Of a stretch of DNA of 64,000 bases, positions 9,071 through 18,398 are shown one piece after another; within the stretch, counting starts at the first letter, position 1; each line of letters starts with the position of its first letter. Under the pieces are notes generated by a model that saw only the letters and a list, made by a program, of their open reading frames with translations, ran no database searches and was not told the DNA's origin. The stretch is from CANHBY01 sp031374415 (lineage in GTDB: Bacteria > Pseudomonadota > Gammaproteobacteria > Burkholderiales > Burkholderiaceae_C). A program made the position numbers and the translations under genes. The stretch lies in contig JANMGB010000119.1 of NCBI GenBank assembly GCA_031374415.1, positions 1-64,000 of the forward strand. Reading direction: 5' to 3'.

Positions 9071-9586
9071 TCAGACGCGACCGGTCATGCCGGCACGAAA
9101 CGCCTCAAAAATCAACATCAACGGCCCCTCTGGGGTGTGGATCAGGTAGCTGCGGCTGCTCGCCTCATCCGGCAAACCAACATGCTGCCACAGCCCCTGC
9201 TGCAGGGCCGCCGAAGTGGGCTGTGGCGCACGCCGAACAAACAGCGCATCGAGCAGATGCCCGATGGGCGCCTGCCCCTCCTCCAGCTTTTGCAAGAACC
9301 AATCGGGTACGGCATCCAGCCGAGTAAACGACAAGTTGTCCATCATCACCAAGCCCTCGGCCGTGCACAGGCTGGTCACCCGACACAGCCACTGAGTACC
9401 CCCCAGGTACGCTTGAACCTCGGGCAGCACCTCGCTTGTGCGCAGCTGGTGATGCAGCACGACCCGCATCGGCTGCTGGGCCACGGCCTGGCACAAGCGG
9501 GTGGTGGAACCATCGTGAGCCAGCAATAAACGCAAGCCAGCAGCATGCGCGGGATCCGCAGGAAAAATTTGTCGGTCTACACTCAT
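9071..9586 (-). CDS. Chorismate-lyase-like (UbiC/DUF98-type) protein
   Basis: This 171-residue protein starts MSVDRQIFPADP. The central part has the pattern of the UbiC/chorismate lyase fold: LLLAHDGSTTRLCQA, PMRVVLHHQ, LCRVTSLCTAEGLVMMDNLSF and APIGHLLDALFVRR. Chorismate lyases release pyruvate from chorismate to give 4-hydroxybenzoate for ubiquinone. The neighbour on the other strand, pabB, also uses chorismate; their start codons are only about 33 bases apart, which supports an aromatic-precursor role and shared control. Start set at ATG 9586. Exact activity (4- or 3-hydroxybenzoate, or no pyruvate-lyase activity) cannot be read. Confidence 0.6.
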   Translation of the reverse strand: MSVDRQIFPADPAHAAGLRLLLAHDGSTTRLCQAVAQQPMRVVLHHQLRTSEVLPEVQAYLGGTQWLCRVTSLCTAEGLVMMDNLSFTRLDAVPDWFLQKLEEGQAPIGHLLDALFVRRAPQPTSAALQQGLWQHVGLPDEASSRSYLIHTPEGPLMLIFEAFRAGMTGRV

Positions 9587-9619
9587 ACGATCTTTGTTGG
9601 CATGTTGGCATTCATCGCA

Positions 9620-11032
9620 ATGAGCACCATCGTACCCGTCCCCCTTCAAGCCACGCCCCAGCAGGTCTTCTCCAGACTGCAACCGCGCGTGCTCGTGAGC
9701 CTGCTGGAGAGCAGCAAACTCATGCCTGGCCTGTCAGGCTGGTCGTATGTGACGGGGCCCGCCCTGGCCACACTGGAAGCCCGCAACGACCGCACCGTGC
9801 TCCAAGGGCACGACAGTGATGGCGACCTGGGGCCGCTGGCCACCTGGCGCAAACCCTTCGATGCCTTGTCCGACATCCTGACCTGTTGTGCGGCCCTGCC
9901 GCGCAGCTGCAACCGCCCTGCGGGCCTGGGCTTCACTGCGGGCTTGGTGGGCTACCTCGGCTACGACCTGGTTCGCCACATCGAAAAACTCCCCAGCACA
10001 GCCACAGCGGACCTGAGCCTGCCTGACTTGCGGCTTCAGTTGAGCGACCACCTGCTGGCCTACCACCATGCCCAAGCGCAGTGGTACTTTTGTACCCAAG
10101 CCCTGCCCTGGGGCGAGCCCGAGGAGCGCAGCGCCATTTGGGCACGCACCCTGGCTCAGGCCACACACGGCCCGCAGTCAGCCCCCACCACGTTTCAAGC
10201 CGGGCCGATGCGCTCACGCACCACCGAGGCGGTCTACCTGGCTCAAATTCAGCAGTTGTTGGACTTCATTGCCGCCGGCGACATCTTCCAGGCCAACCTG
10301 TCACACCGCCTGGAGGGCAGTTTTTCGGGCGACCCCTTTGCGCTGTACCAAGCCCTGACACAAGCCAACCCAGCGCCGTTTTCAGCCTATTTGCCAGGCG
10401 AAGGCTATGCCTTGGCCAGTGTGTCACCGGAGCGTTTTTTGAAGCGCACCGACGACCAACTCTGGACGCACCCCATCAAGGGCACCCGCGCCCGCGGTCA
10501 CGACGAGACCACTGACCAAGCCCAGCGCGACGCCTTGGCAGACAGCGCCAAAGACCGCGCCGAAAATCTCATGATCGTGGACCTGATGCGCAACGATCTC
10601 GGGCGGGTGGCTGAGGTCGGCAGCGTGCAGGCCGACCCCTTGTTTCAGATTGAGGCCCACCCGAGCGTCTGGCAAATGGTCTCCACCGTCACAGCCCGGC
10701 TGCGTCCTGATGTCCATGTGCCCGAGCTGCTTCGTGCGTGCTGGCCTGCGGGCTCTATGACAGGCGCGCCCAAGGTGCGCGCCATGGAGATCATCGACAC
10801 CCTGGAGCCCGTGCGACGCGGCCCCTACGCGGGCGCCATCGGCTACCTGGATATCAGTGGCGACTTGGATTTATCGGTCGTGATTCGCACGGCCCTGGTA
10901 CACCAAGACCGGGTCATGGTGCAAGTGGGTGGCGCCGTGGTGGCTGACTCGGTGGCCGCGGCCGAATGGGCCGAGACCTATGCCAAAGGGCAGCAGCTGC
11001 TGGCCGTGCTGAACCCCCTCGGTTTGGCCTGA
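9620..11032 (+). CDS. pabB: Aminodeoxychorismate synthase component I
   Basis: This 470-residue chorismate-binding enzyme belongs to the TrpE/PabB family. The motif PIKGTRARG (about residue 290) carries the lysine typical of PabB; anthranilate synthases usually have PIAGTRPRG. Further signatures are AENLMIVDLMRNDLGRV, PAGSMTGAPKVRAMEIID and YAGAIGYLDISGDLDLSVVIRT. With a glutamine amidotransferase partner it makes 4-amino-4-deoxychorismate for folate. No C-terminal lyase (PabC) fusion is present and no pabA or pabC lies nearby. ATG 9620 fits family length; earlier in-frame starts at 9545 and 9602 would overlap the divergent gene and are less likely. Confidence 0.85.
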   Translation: MSTIVPVPLQATPQQVFSRLQPRVLVSLLESSKLMPGLSGWSYVTGPALATLEARNDRTVLQGHDSDGDLGPLATWRKPFDALSDILTCCAALPRSCNRPAGLGFTAGLVGYLGYDLVRHIEKLPSTATADLSLPDLRLQLSDHLLAYHHAQAQWYFCTQALPWGEPEERSAIWARTLAQATHGPQSAPTTFQAGPMRSRTTEAVYLAQIQQLLDFIAAGDIFQANLSHRLEGSFSGDPFALYQALTQANPAPFSAYLPGEGYALASVSPERFLKRTDDQLWTHPIKGTRARGHDETTDQAQRDALADSAKDRAENLMIVDLMRNDLGRVAEVGSVQADPLFQIEAHPSVWQMVSTVTARLRPDVHVPELLRACWPAGSMTGAPKVRAMEIIDTLEPVRRGPYAGAIGYLDISGDLDLSVVIRTALVHQDRVMVQVGGAVVADSVAAAEWAETYAKGQQLLAVLNPLGLA

Positions 11033-11051
11033 GCCGAACAGGCTCCGGTAG

Positions 11052-11363
11052 CCCGTCTCATTGGATTTGAAAGCTTGATTTCGCCAAAGCGAACAGGTGG
11101 CTCATGGGCAAGCCGAGCTTGCAAGAATGCAGTGCGCGGACATAACGCTCCTGAGGCACCCCCCTGGATCCCCGCCTGCGCGGGGATGACGGGAGAATGC
11201 GGGGATGACGGGAGAATGCGGGGACGACGGGCGCAGGCGGGGATGACGGGCGCAGGGTTTGGCATCTCACCACGTCATTCCCGCGCAGGCGGGAATCCAG
11301 CAGCCTGTGCACTTCACTATCGGCCCCGCAACAATTCAACCTTTCAAATCCACTGAGACGGGG
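11052..11363. mobile_element. MITE-like inverted-repeat element, copy 1 (about 312 bp)
   Basis: The ends are imperfect inverted repeats of about 25 bases: CCCGTCTCATTGGATTTGAA at 11052 and the complement of CCCGTCTCAGTGGATTTGAA ending at 11363. The interior has nested short palindromes of the GGATCCCCGCCTGCGCGGGG / GGATTCCCGCCTGCGCGGG type found in many betaproteobacteria. It also has a partial tandem array (GCGGGGATGACGGGAGAAT twice). No transposase is encoded, so it must have been mobilised in trans, if mobile. It sits between convergent pabB and epsG, three bases from the epsG stop. A second copy lies at 22995-23248. Confidence 0.7.
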
Positions 11364-11365
11364 CA

Positions 11366-12259
11366 CTAGTGCTCGTTGAGCACCACGCCCACCATTTGCG
11401 TGGATCCTTTGGAGATTTTGTTGACCAAGTTTTGCATGGCCTGCATGCGACTGCGGCCTTTGCGCCCCACCACCAAGGCGGCGCCACACTTGGCCGCCAC
11501 CACGCGGGCATCAGCCCCATGGACGGCCGCCGGGGTGTCCACCACGACATGGTCAAACTTACCCAACAACTCATGCAGCAGCAAGGTAAACGCAGGGCGC
11601 TGAACGAGCTCCAGTGGATTGGGCGGCACGCTGCCCACGGGCATCACAAACAAACTCGGCAGGTCTTCAATCTGGTGAATGACACTGCCGTCAAAGCGGC
11701 CTGACAACACGCCGCTCAAGCCCACGCTGTTGTCGATATCAAAGACTTCATGCAAGCGGGGCGTGCGCATGTCGACATCAATGAGCAACGTACGACCACC
11801 CAACTGGCTGAAAGCCACCGCCATGTTGGCCGCCAAAAAAGTTTTGCCATCACCCACATCTGGACTGACGACAGCCAAAGCGCAGCGCAAACCTTCGGGG
11901 CTCAAGGGGCCCATCAGCAACTGGCTGCGCAGCTCGCGGAACGCCTCGGCTTGATCGCTGAAGGGATCAGACGCCACGACCAACTCGTCGTTGGAATGCC
12001 GCGTGGCGTCAGGCGAATAAGGGTAGTGAAACTGCTGCGACAGCGCCCACAAAACGTCATCATTCGACACCAGTTTGAGCGCCAAGGCGGCCTCACCAAA
12101 GCGCAACCCGCGCGAGCGCTGATAAAGCAAAATCTGCTCGATCTGCGCGTCTGACAGTGATCGCACGCGGCGAATCAAATCGCCGATGGGCTCACCTTGC
12201 ACCCAATTCTGCTCGGAGTGGGGGGCGAGAGTGGAGGCGCGAGGGGACTGTGCAGTCAT
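11366..12259 (-). CDS. epsG: Chain-length-determinant-associated tyrosine kinase (EpsG type)
   Basis: This 297-residue protein has an N-terminal T2SSE-N-like helical domain (about residues 25-80, RVRSLSDAQIEQILLYQ). A BY-kinase P-loop follows: Walker A SPDVGDGKTF, Walker A' LLIDVDMRTPRL and FDHVVVDTPA. It is the cytoplasmic ATPase partner of the Wzz-like EpsF encoded just upstream (21-base gap), and together they would set polysaccharide chain length. No long tyrosine-rich C-terminal tail is present, as in EpsG-type proteins. ATG 12259 was preferred over a TTG two codons earlier. It is the last gene of a two-gene leftward operon and ends at the MITE. Confidence 0.85.
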   Translation of the reverse strand: MTAQSPRASTLAPHSEQNWVQGEPIGDLIRRVRSLSDAQIEQILLYQRSRGLRFGEAALALKLVSNDDVLWALSQQFHYPYSPDATRHSNDELVVASDPFSDQAEAFRELRSQLLMGPLSPEGLRCALAVVSPDVGDGKTFLAANMAVAFSQLGGRTLLIDVDMRTPRLHEVFDIDNSVGLSGVLSGRFDGSVIHQIEDLPSLFVMPVGSVPPNPLELVQRPAFTLLLHELLGKFDHVVVDTPAAVHGADARVVAAKCGAALVVGRKGRSRMQAMQNLVNKISKGSTQMVGVVLNEH

Positions 12260-12280
12260 GGTCAAAGAGTCCGGGGTTGG

Positions 12281-13711
12281 TCAAGAAACAGCGGGACGGG
12301 ACAAGCCAATGACCCGGGTCTTGGCAGACAGTAAACGTGAACGCCCGCCGGCTGTGCGCTTGGTCGACAGGGGCAACACCACCAACAGATTTTGCTTGAG
12401 TCCGTTCAGGATGTCCTGCTCAGAGCGCAAACGGGGGTCCAGCATCTCACGCGCCACGGCCAGCACCATGCCCAGCAAGGCACCCAAGAGAACCGCCACC
12501 ACCACGTTGAGCATGGTTTTGGGGGCAGAAGGCAAGGCCGGGGGTGTCGCGGTTTTCAAGATGGACACATTGGTTTCGGTGTTGCGACTTTGCAGCTCGG
12601 CCTGGGTGGCATGGTTCAAGACCGCATCGTAAGCCCGCTGGGCGCTCTCGACATCGCGCCTGAGCACCGACGCCTCGTCGCGCTGCCCCTTGAGAGTCAA
12701 CACGCGGGCGCGTTGGGCGTCCACGTCGGCCATGAGCATCCGCAAACGTTGCTGGTTGACGCTGTTGTCCACCGTGACACTGGTCGAGGCCCGCCGTTTT
12801 TCAGATGCCAATTGATCGCGCATCTTGCCTACCGTGGCCACTTGCTCGAGCACTTGCGGGTGGTTGGGGCCGAGTCGTTCGCTGATCTCCTTGAGCCTGG
12901 CTTCTTGCCTGGAGAGGTCAATGCTCAGACTCGACACCACGGGGTTGGTGAGCACTTCGCTCAGGCCTTCACCGTTTTTTCCCGCTTGGCGACTGCGCCC
13001 ACTTGACTCAGAAGCTACCGCCTGCAGGGCAATCAATTGGGTCGACAGTTCAGTCAACCGGGTGTTCTCGACATCGAGCTTTTCATCGGTGGCGATCAGG
13101 CCTTTGGCTTGCTGGTAAGCCGACAGCTTGGTTTGGGCATTTTCAAGCTCGCCACGCAGCTCTTTGGCTCGAGCATCAAAAAAGGCGCTGTATTGGCGTG
13201 CCGGGTTGACCTTGAGGTCCAGTGTGGTGTCAATGAAAGCCTGCACAACGGCATTCAACACATTGGCCGAGAACACAGGCTCGGTTGAGGTGTAGGACAG
13301 CGCGATCACACTCGACTCGCGTGAGGGACGAACCTCCAGCTTGCGTTGAAAAGTTTCAACGAGCCAAGACTCAAAACTGCCTTGCCCCTCAGTCACCGAC
13401 ATCCACTTCTCGCGCAGTGCCGCGTTGTCCGTCAGCTTGAGCGTGCGCAGGGCGCGCAGGATGACGCGCTCGCTTTGCAGCACGTCCATCTGTGTGGCCA
13501 TGTAGCTCGTTGAGGTCAGGGTGGTGGTCGCCCCCGTCTCATTGGCCACAGGGTCAGGCGACTTGACATCGACCATGACCATGGCGCTGGCCGTGTACTG
13601 CTTGGGCAAAACCAGGCTGAGCACCAACGCCGCCACCACCACCACCAACCACGCACCCAGCACATCACGCCAACGGGCAGACAAGACGGAAATGAACTGG
13701 GAAAAGGTCAT
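12281..13711 (-). CDS. epsF: Polysaccharide chain length determinant protein (EpsF/Wzz type)
   Basis: This 476-residue inner-membrane protein has an N-terminal cytoplasmic stub and TM1 (AWLVVVVAALVLSLVLP, about residues 22-38). A large periplasmic coiled-coil domain follows (about 45-390), then TM2 (MLNVVVAVLLGALLGMVLAV). The segment before TM2 has the Wzz-like proline-rich pattern (ATPPALPSAPKTM). It regulates polymer length with EpsG. The start ATG 13711 has an AGGAA ribosome site; the frame's upstream extension does not. It heads the leftward operon, with a 251-base divergent control region shared with the sugar transferase. A Wza-type outer-membrane exporter, usually adjacent (epsE), is not here. 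Confidence 0.88.
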   Translation of the reverse strand: MTFSQFISVLSARWRDVLGAWLVVVVAALVLSLVLPKQYTASAMVMVDVKSPDPVANETGATTTLTSTSYMATQMDVLQSERVILRALRTLKLTDNAALREKWMSVTEGQGSFESWLVETFQRKLEVRPSRESSVIALSYTSTEPVFSANVLNAVVQAFIDTTLDLKVNPARQYSAFFDARAKELRGELENAQTKLSAYQQAKGLIATDEKLDVENTRLTELSTQLIALQAVASESSGRSRQAGKNGEGLSEVLTNPVVSSLSIDLSRQEARLKEISERLGPNHPQVLEQVATVGKMRDQLASEKRRASTSVTVDNSVNQQRLRMLMADVDAQRARVLTLKGQRDEASVLRRDVESAQRAYDAVLNHATQAELQSRNTETNVSILKTATPPALPSAPKTMLNVVVAVLLGALLGMVLAVAREMLDPRLRSEQDILNGLKQNLLVVLPLSTKRTAGGRSRLLSAKTRVIGLSRPAVS

Positions 13712-13962
13712 GGGTGGTTCCTGTGGGAGCAATGCCAGGGGCCCCGAAAGAAGGGGTCTCTGATTTTACGGGTAAACCCCTGGGCACAGGTGTAACACCC
13801 TCAAAAATCACTTTCGTGCCACGCCAGAACGGATAAGCGCGACGAATTTCACGACTCCGCTACACTAGTCAGTGGAAGTACCGATTGATTTTCAAGTTGC
13901 TGTTTCCGCCCATCCGCGCCGATCGTCATCGGCCCCCCCCTTCTGTACATGAGGATCCCACC

Positions 13963-14640
13963 ATGACCGCTGCGTCTTACGTCGCCCGCTTGTTGGACAG
14001 TGATCGTTCTCCCGCCAAATCGGAGGCTGTCAGCAAGCACTTGCTGCGTCGCTTGAACCAGCTGGGCGGGCTCGTGTTGTTGCTGTTATTTTCGCCCCTG
14101 TTGCTGCTGATTGCTTACATGATCTGGCGCCTGGACGGCGCACCGATTTTCTTCGGGCACTACCGGGTCGGCGCCAACGGAAAATTATTTCGCTGCATGA
14201 AATTCCGTTCCATGTATGTGAATGCAGACGCCATGCTGCGTGACTTGCTGCGCGGCGACCCCCAAGCCCGAGCTCAATGGGAGCGCGATCAAAAGCTGGC
14301 TGATGACCCCCGCATCACCCCCATTGGGCGTTTTTTGCGCCGTACCAGCCTGGACGAGCTGCCGCAGTTGATCAACGTAGTGCGCGGTGAGATGGCCCTG
14401 GTGGGCCCGCGCCCGGTCACGGTGCCGGAGCTCACACGCTATGGTCAGGTGCGCTGGCATTACCTCAGCGTGATGCCCGGCATGACCGGCCTGTGGCAGG
14501 TGAGCGGGCGCAACAACACCAGCTACGAAGAACGCGTTGAACTGGATCGCCGCTACGTTGAGAACCGCAGCGTTTGGCTGGACCTGTCCATCTTGGCCCG
14601 CACCGCCAAGGTCGTGATGCTGCGTGAAGGAGCCTGTTGA
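13963..14640 (+). CDS. Initiating sugar-1-phosphate transferase (bacterial sugar transferase family)
   Basis: This 225-residue protein has one membrane helix near residues 30-50 (GGLVLLLLFSPLLLLIAYMIW) and then the conserved catalytic domain: MKFRSMYVNADA, DDPRITPIGRFLRRTSLDELPQL and GEMALVGPRPV. It transfers a sugar phosphate to undecaprenyl phosphate and starts repeat-unit assembly on the cytoplasmic face. It is the short form without the N-terminal multispanning domain of WbaP/WcaJ. ATG 13963 follows a GAGGA site. It is first in the rightward EPS operon. Confidence 0.9.
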   Translation: MTAASYVARLLDSDRSPAKSEAVSKHLLRRLNQLGGLVLLLLFSPLLLLIAYMIWRLDGAPIFFGHYRVGANGKLFRCMKFRSMYVNADAMLRDLLRGDPQARAQWERDQKLADDPRITPIGRFLRRTSLDELPQLINVVRGEMALVGPRPVTVPELTRYGQVRWHYLSVMPGMTGLWQVSGRNNTSYEERVELDRRYVENRSVWLDLSILARTAKVVMLREGAC

Positions 14641-14748
14641 ACCTGAACCTTTGCTCCGAGGGCTCACAAGCCCCCTGAGCTCAGACAGAGTCACGGTGTG
14701 GCTTTGGTTCGTTTTTCAAACCGATCTTAAATTCAGAAGGGGCACGTC

Positions 14749-15864
14749 ATGACCCAACAACTCTTGATTCGTCCGCCCCTTTTGCACCCCGCGACCGAGC
14801 CGTCCATCCTGCATGTCGTGGGGCGTGTCAACGACACCGTGGCCAGCTTCCTGGGCCCTGCCACACACGCCCTGGCCGAGTCGGGCGCCCGGCAAACGGT
14901 GATCTTTGTCGATGACGCTGTCCACGGATCCGCCTTGAAAAGCTTGCACGATTCAGTGCAGCTGGTGGCCGTGCCCGGCCAGCGCAACTTGTTTCGTGAG
15001 GTTCAGCAGCTGCGCTTGGCTTTGCAAAACGCCTTGGTTCCCAGCGTGGGCACCGTCCACCTCCACGGCCTGATCCCCTCTCTGATCGGCGCCATGGGGC
15101 CCTCTGAGACGATGCCACCCAAGGTGTATTGCTCGCCGCATGGGTCCAAATTACTGGCCCCCCTCAGGGCATTAGGGGGCCTGTTGCTATGGACTGCCAA
15201 GCCTTTGTCAGGCCGCAGCCCTCAGCGGGCTATCGCCAACATCGGTGCGGACATGCGCGCCTTGGAATCGCTCACACAACAAAACGTCGCCCTGATCGAG
15301 AGCCCGGTGGCGCAGGTTTTCTTTGCCACGGCCCACGAAGAGGGCACCACGCCTCGGGTGGTCACCGGCCACCACGCACATGACGACGCGTCCAGCGTTG
15401 CGTGCGTCGCCCAGATGGCGGTGTTGCTGTCTGACGAGGCCCATGGTGCGCGCTTTTCTTGGCTGGGGCCACTGGCCCCTGGCTTGCTCGCGCAGCTCAA
15501 GGCGGCCAATGTGGCCTGGGTTGACACGGCTCATGACGAGGCACGGGCCCAGGAACTGGCGCGGGCCTGGCTGTTTTACGCCCCGCCTGGGGCGCGGGGC
15601 TTCCCGGTGCGGCTGGCAGAAGCCATGACCCTCGGGGTGCCATGCGTGGCATTTGACACCCCCTACCATCGTGACCTGATCCGCCACGGCGAAACCGGCA
15701 TGCTGTGCAGCAACGCCGACGAAGCCCTCACGGCCCTGAGCCAGCTCATGGCGTCCAAGGCCTTGAGACATCGCATCGGTCAAGCGGCACGTGACGAGGC
15801 GCGTCAGCGCTTTCACCCCACCAAGTTCCGCGTCTCACTGCTGGCCGCCTACGACAACGCCTGA
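14749..15864 (+). CDS. Glycosyltransferase, GT-B fold (GT4-like)
   Basis: This 371-residue protein starts MTQQLLIRPPLLHP. The C-terminal Rossmann domain has the GT4-like donor-binding pattern PPGARGFPVRLAEAMTLGVPCVAFDTPYHRDLIRHGETGMLC, with a glutamate in RLAEAM at the usual place. The N-terminal domain is divergent. It probably adds a sugar to the lipid-linked EPS repeat unit. It lies 108 bases downstream of the sugar transferase and 9 bases before the flippase gene. Specificity cannot be deduced. Confidence 0.75.
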   Translation: MTQQLLIRPPLLHPATEPSILHVVGRVNDTVASFLGPATHALAESGARQTVIFVDDAVHGSALKSLHDSVQLVAVPGQRNLFREVQQLRLALQNALVPSVGTVHLHGLIPSLIGAMGPSETMPPKVYCSPHGSKLLAPLRALGGLLLWTAKPLSGRSPQRAIANIGADMRALESLTQQNVALIESPVAQVFFATAHEEGTTPRVVTGHHAHDDASSVACVAQMAVLLSDEAHGARFSWLGPLAPGLLAQLKAANVAWVDTAHDEARAQELARAWLFYAPPGARGFPVRLAEAMTLGVPCVAFDTPYHRDLIRHGETGMLCSNADEALTALSQLMASKALRHRIGQAARDEARQRFHPTKFRVSLLAAYDNA

Positions 15865-15873
15865 GTTTTCCTT

Positions 15874-17106
15874 GTGAAGCAAACGCTCCAAAAGCTGGCA
15901 GAGCTGGCACTGACCCATCTGGCCACCTTCGCTTTTCCTTTGGTATTTGCGGTGGTGTGCGGCCGCACACTCGGTTTGCACGACTACGGTGTGGTGTCGA
16001 TCTACACGGCACTGTGCGCCTTCCTGGGCGTCGTGGTCGAGTTCGGCTTTGACTGGCATGGCATTCGCGAGGTCAGCCCGGCACGCCATCAGCGGCAACA
16101 CTGCCATCGGGTGGTCTGGAACATCACGGCCGCTAGGTTGTTGGTGTGTGCGGCCGTGTGGGTGGTGGGCGGGGCCGTCCTTCTGATGCGCCGCCCCTGG
16201 AGTGAAATCCCCTTGATGTGGGCTGCCGGCGCCTTCATGGTGGGCTTCGCGCTCGACACGTCGTGGTACTTGCGCGCTCATGAACGCATTCGAACCATGC
16301 TGGCCATCACGGTCAGCATTCGCGTGGCGGGCGTCGGCCTGTTGTTCTGGCTGGTGCGTGAGCCAGGGGATTTGTTGGGCGCTGTGTGGTGCTATGCCGT
16401 GATCTCTTTGACCACCAGCGCCGTGAGCTGGTGGGTGCTGTGGCGCCAAGGCTTGGCCTCCAGACAGCGCACAGACCTGCGCTACATCGTTCACTTGATG
16501 CGACAAGCCTGGGTGATTTTGCTGGGCAACCTCAATGGCGCCTTGCTGACCAACGGCGGCGTGGCCTTGCTGGGCATGATCGCCAGCCCTGAGACCGTCG
16601 GCGCAGCCAACTTGGCCCTGCGCGTGAAGATGGCCGGGCAAGCCCTGTTGCTGCCGCTGAACCAACTGGCCTATGTGCGCATCACCGCCCTGGCGCCCCA
16701 AGGCACTCAGGCCGCAGTGGCCCTGGCGCGCAAGGCCCTGGTGGCCCTGATGGTGGTGGCTGTGGGGGCGGTGGTTGTGTTGTTGTTCAGCGCGGGCATG
16801 ATCAGCACGGCGGTGTTCAAGGTGCCCACGCCTTTGGCCGAGAGTCTGATTTTGCTGGCGGCACTGAGCATTCCCATGAACGCGGCGAGCAACTTGTTTG
16901 GCATGCAATGCCTGATCGCCTTTGGGGCTGAGCGGGCTTACGCGCTGGCCTTGGTGTGTGCCAGTGCGGTGTTTGCTGCGTTGTTGCTGCGCCAAGGTGG
17001 GCTGTCGTATGGCTGGGCCTTGGTGGCGGCCGAAACCTGCACCTTGGTGCTCACGGCCTTGTGCCTGCGTCACATCGTGGCCCAACGATCACTGAGGCTG
17101 GCCTGA
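15874..17106 (+). CDS. Polysaccharide repeat-unit flippase (Wzx-like)
   Basis: This 410-residue, very hydrophobic protein has about 12 predicted transmembrane segments. The N-terminal pattern (THLATFAFPLVFAVVCGRTLGLHDYGVVSIYTALCAFLGVVVEFGFDW, read in parts) is typical of the polysaccharide biosynthesis/MOP flippase family. It would move undecaprenyl-linked repeat units across the inner membrane. The start is GTG 15874, 9 bases after the preceding stop. The next gene (polymerase) begins 2 bases after its stop, so translational coupling is likely. Confidence 0.8.
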   Translation: MKQTLQKLAELALTHLATFAFPLVFAVVCGRTLGLHDYGVVSIYTALCAFLGVVVEFGFDWHGIREVSPARHQRQHCHRVVWNITAARLLVCAAVWVVGGAVLLMRRPWSEIPLMWAAGAFMVGFALDTSWYLRAHERIRTMLAITVSIRVAGVGLLFWLVREPGDLLGAVWCYAVISLTTSAVSWWVLWRQGLASRQRTDLRYIVHLMRQAWVILLGNLNGALLTNGGVALLGMIASPETVGAANLALRVKMAGQALLLPLNQLAYVRITALAPQGTQAAVALARKALVALMVVAVGAVVVLLFSAGMISTAVFKVPTPLAESLILLAALSIPMNAASNLFGMQCLIAFGAERAYALALVCASAVFAALLLRQGGLSYGWALVAAETCTLVLTALCLRHIVAQRSLRLA

Positions 17107-17108
17107 AC

Positions 17109-18398
17109 ATGCGCGCGGCAGTTCTGTCCACCGCCCCAGCGCCAGCCCTTGCCGCGGGGGAGCCCTCGCTGTGCGTCAAGGCCTTGCTGGTCACCTTGCC
17201 GGTGACCTCGTTCCTGGCGCTGCCCTTCATTCAAGGCAGCACACCGGCCAATTTGCTGGTGTATCTGATTCTTTTCCCGCTGTCCGGGCTGTTGCTCTTG
17301 CCGGAGCAAGGCTATGCGCAACTGGTGCGGCGCATGGCCTGGTGGATGAGCGTGGTGGCAGCGCTGTTTTTGCTCTCGCGCCTGAGTCACATCAATGGCC
17401 TGGTGGATGGCATGGGCCGCCTCAACGTCATCAATGAGCGCACGGCCCTGCCGTTTGTGCCGCTGTCCACCATCACCCAAACGCTCTACCTGATTGCCGG
17501 GGTGATGGTGTTCAAGCTCACCGCCAGCCTGTACCGCCCAGACTGGGATCGCTGGATCTTTGCGGGCGCCTGGTTCATGCTGATCTACGGCTTCATTGAT
17601 TGGGGTGCCGAGAGTTTTGGGGACTTGAACCTTGATTTTTTGGCCAACCGTACCTTCAAAGAAGGGGCGTTTGATCTGCCCGGCTCACTGCGCCAGCATC
17701 TGCCCCTGATGGGGTGGCAAATGATGCGCTTCAAAAGCTTCACCGGCGAGGCGTCGATGTACGCCATCAGCGCTCTGCCTTACCTGTACCTGGCGATTGT
17801 GCGCGGCCGTCGGTTGCTCGCCGGCTTGCTGCTGCTGAGCTTGGTGCTGACGATGTCGACCGTGGCTTACAGCGGCCTGGTCGCCCTGGCACTGTGCTTG
17901 ACCTTTCGCATCAAGCGCCCCTTGCAACCTTGGCAGTACCTGGTTTTTTTGGTGGGGCTCAGCAGCTTGGTGGCGCTGGTGTTTTTGAACTTTGACGGTA
18001 TCAAAGACATCATTGACCGAACCTTCGTGGCCAAGCTGTCGGGCGCCGACGAATCAGGCTTTGCGCGCGGCTCGTCTTTCAGAGCCAACATCAACTATTG
18101 GGCCGCACCTGACACCCCCTGGATGGTGCGCTTGTTTGGCTTAGGCTTTGGCACCATCCGCTCGACGGACTTGTTGTCGACCTTGCTGGTCAACGTCGGG
18201 CTGGTCGGCTGTGCGGCCGCGCTGGCCTGGGTGTTGAGTCTGCTCGGCACGGCCTGGTCAGCCCACAAACGCTTGGGTGTGGCGGTGTTTTCCTGCATTT
18301 TTTTGCTGATGTTGGGCGCGGTTCCTGAGTTTGCCTACCTGCCTCCGTGGTTGCTGGCGGGCCTGCTGCAATCCAACGCGTTCAAGGAGTCCGCATGA
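17109..18398 (+). CDS. O-antigen/EPS polymerase-like membrane protein (Wzy-like)
   Basis: This 429-residue polytopic protein has about 10-12 membrane helices and a large hydrophilic loop at about residues 290-345 (RTFVAKLSGADESGFARG region), as in Wzy polymerases. Sequence conservation in this family is poor, so the call rests on topology, the loop and position between the flippase and a glycosidase. ATG 17109 was selected; the frame is open 51 codons further upstream inside the flippase gene. It overlaps the next gene by ATGA, showing a tightly coupled operon. Confidence 0.7.
   Translation: MRAAVLSTAPAPALAAGEPSLCVKALLVTLPVTSFLALPFIQGSTPANLLVYLILFPLSGLLLLPEQGYAQLVRRMAWWMSVVAALFLLSRLSHINGLVDGMGRLNVINERTALPFVPLSTITQTLYLIAGVMVFKLTASLYRPDWDRWIFAGAWFMLIYGFIDWGAESFGDLNLDFLANRTFKEGAFDLPGSLRQHLPLMGWQMMRFKSFTGEASMYAISALPYLYLAIVRGRRLLAGLLLLSLVLTMSTVAYSGLVALALCLTFRIKRPLQPWQYLVFLVGLSSLVALVFLNFDGIKDIIDRTFVAKLSGADESGFARGSSFRANINYWAAPDTPWMVRLFGLGFGTIRSTDLLSTLLVNVGLVGCAAALAWVLSLLGTAWSAHKRLGVAVFSCIFLLMLGAVPEFAYLPPWLLAGLLQSNAFKESA

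Noticed and set aside
7830..9149. A 439-codon rightward frame opposite the M20 hydrolase
   Set aside because: Shadow frame; the hydrolase's metal-site motifs lie on the minus strand.
11150..11300. Short GC-rich palindromic repeats taken first for a CRISPR array
   Set aside because: The repeats (GCGGGGATGACGGG type) are adjacent without unique spacers of constant length and lie inside the MITE-like element, which also occurs at 23.1 kb.
15835..17085. A 416-codon leftward frame opposite the flippase gene
   Set aside because: His/Gln-rich antisense shadow; the plus strand encodes a clear polytopic flippase.
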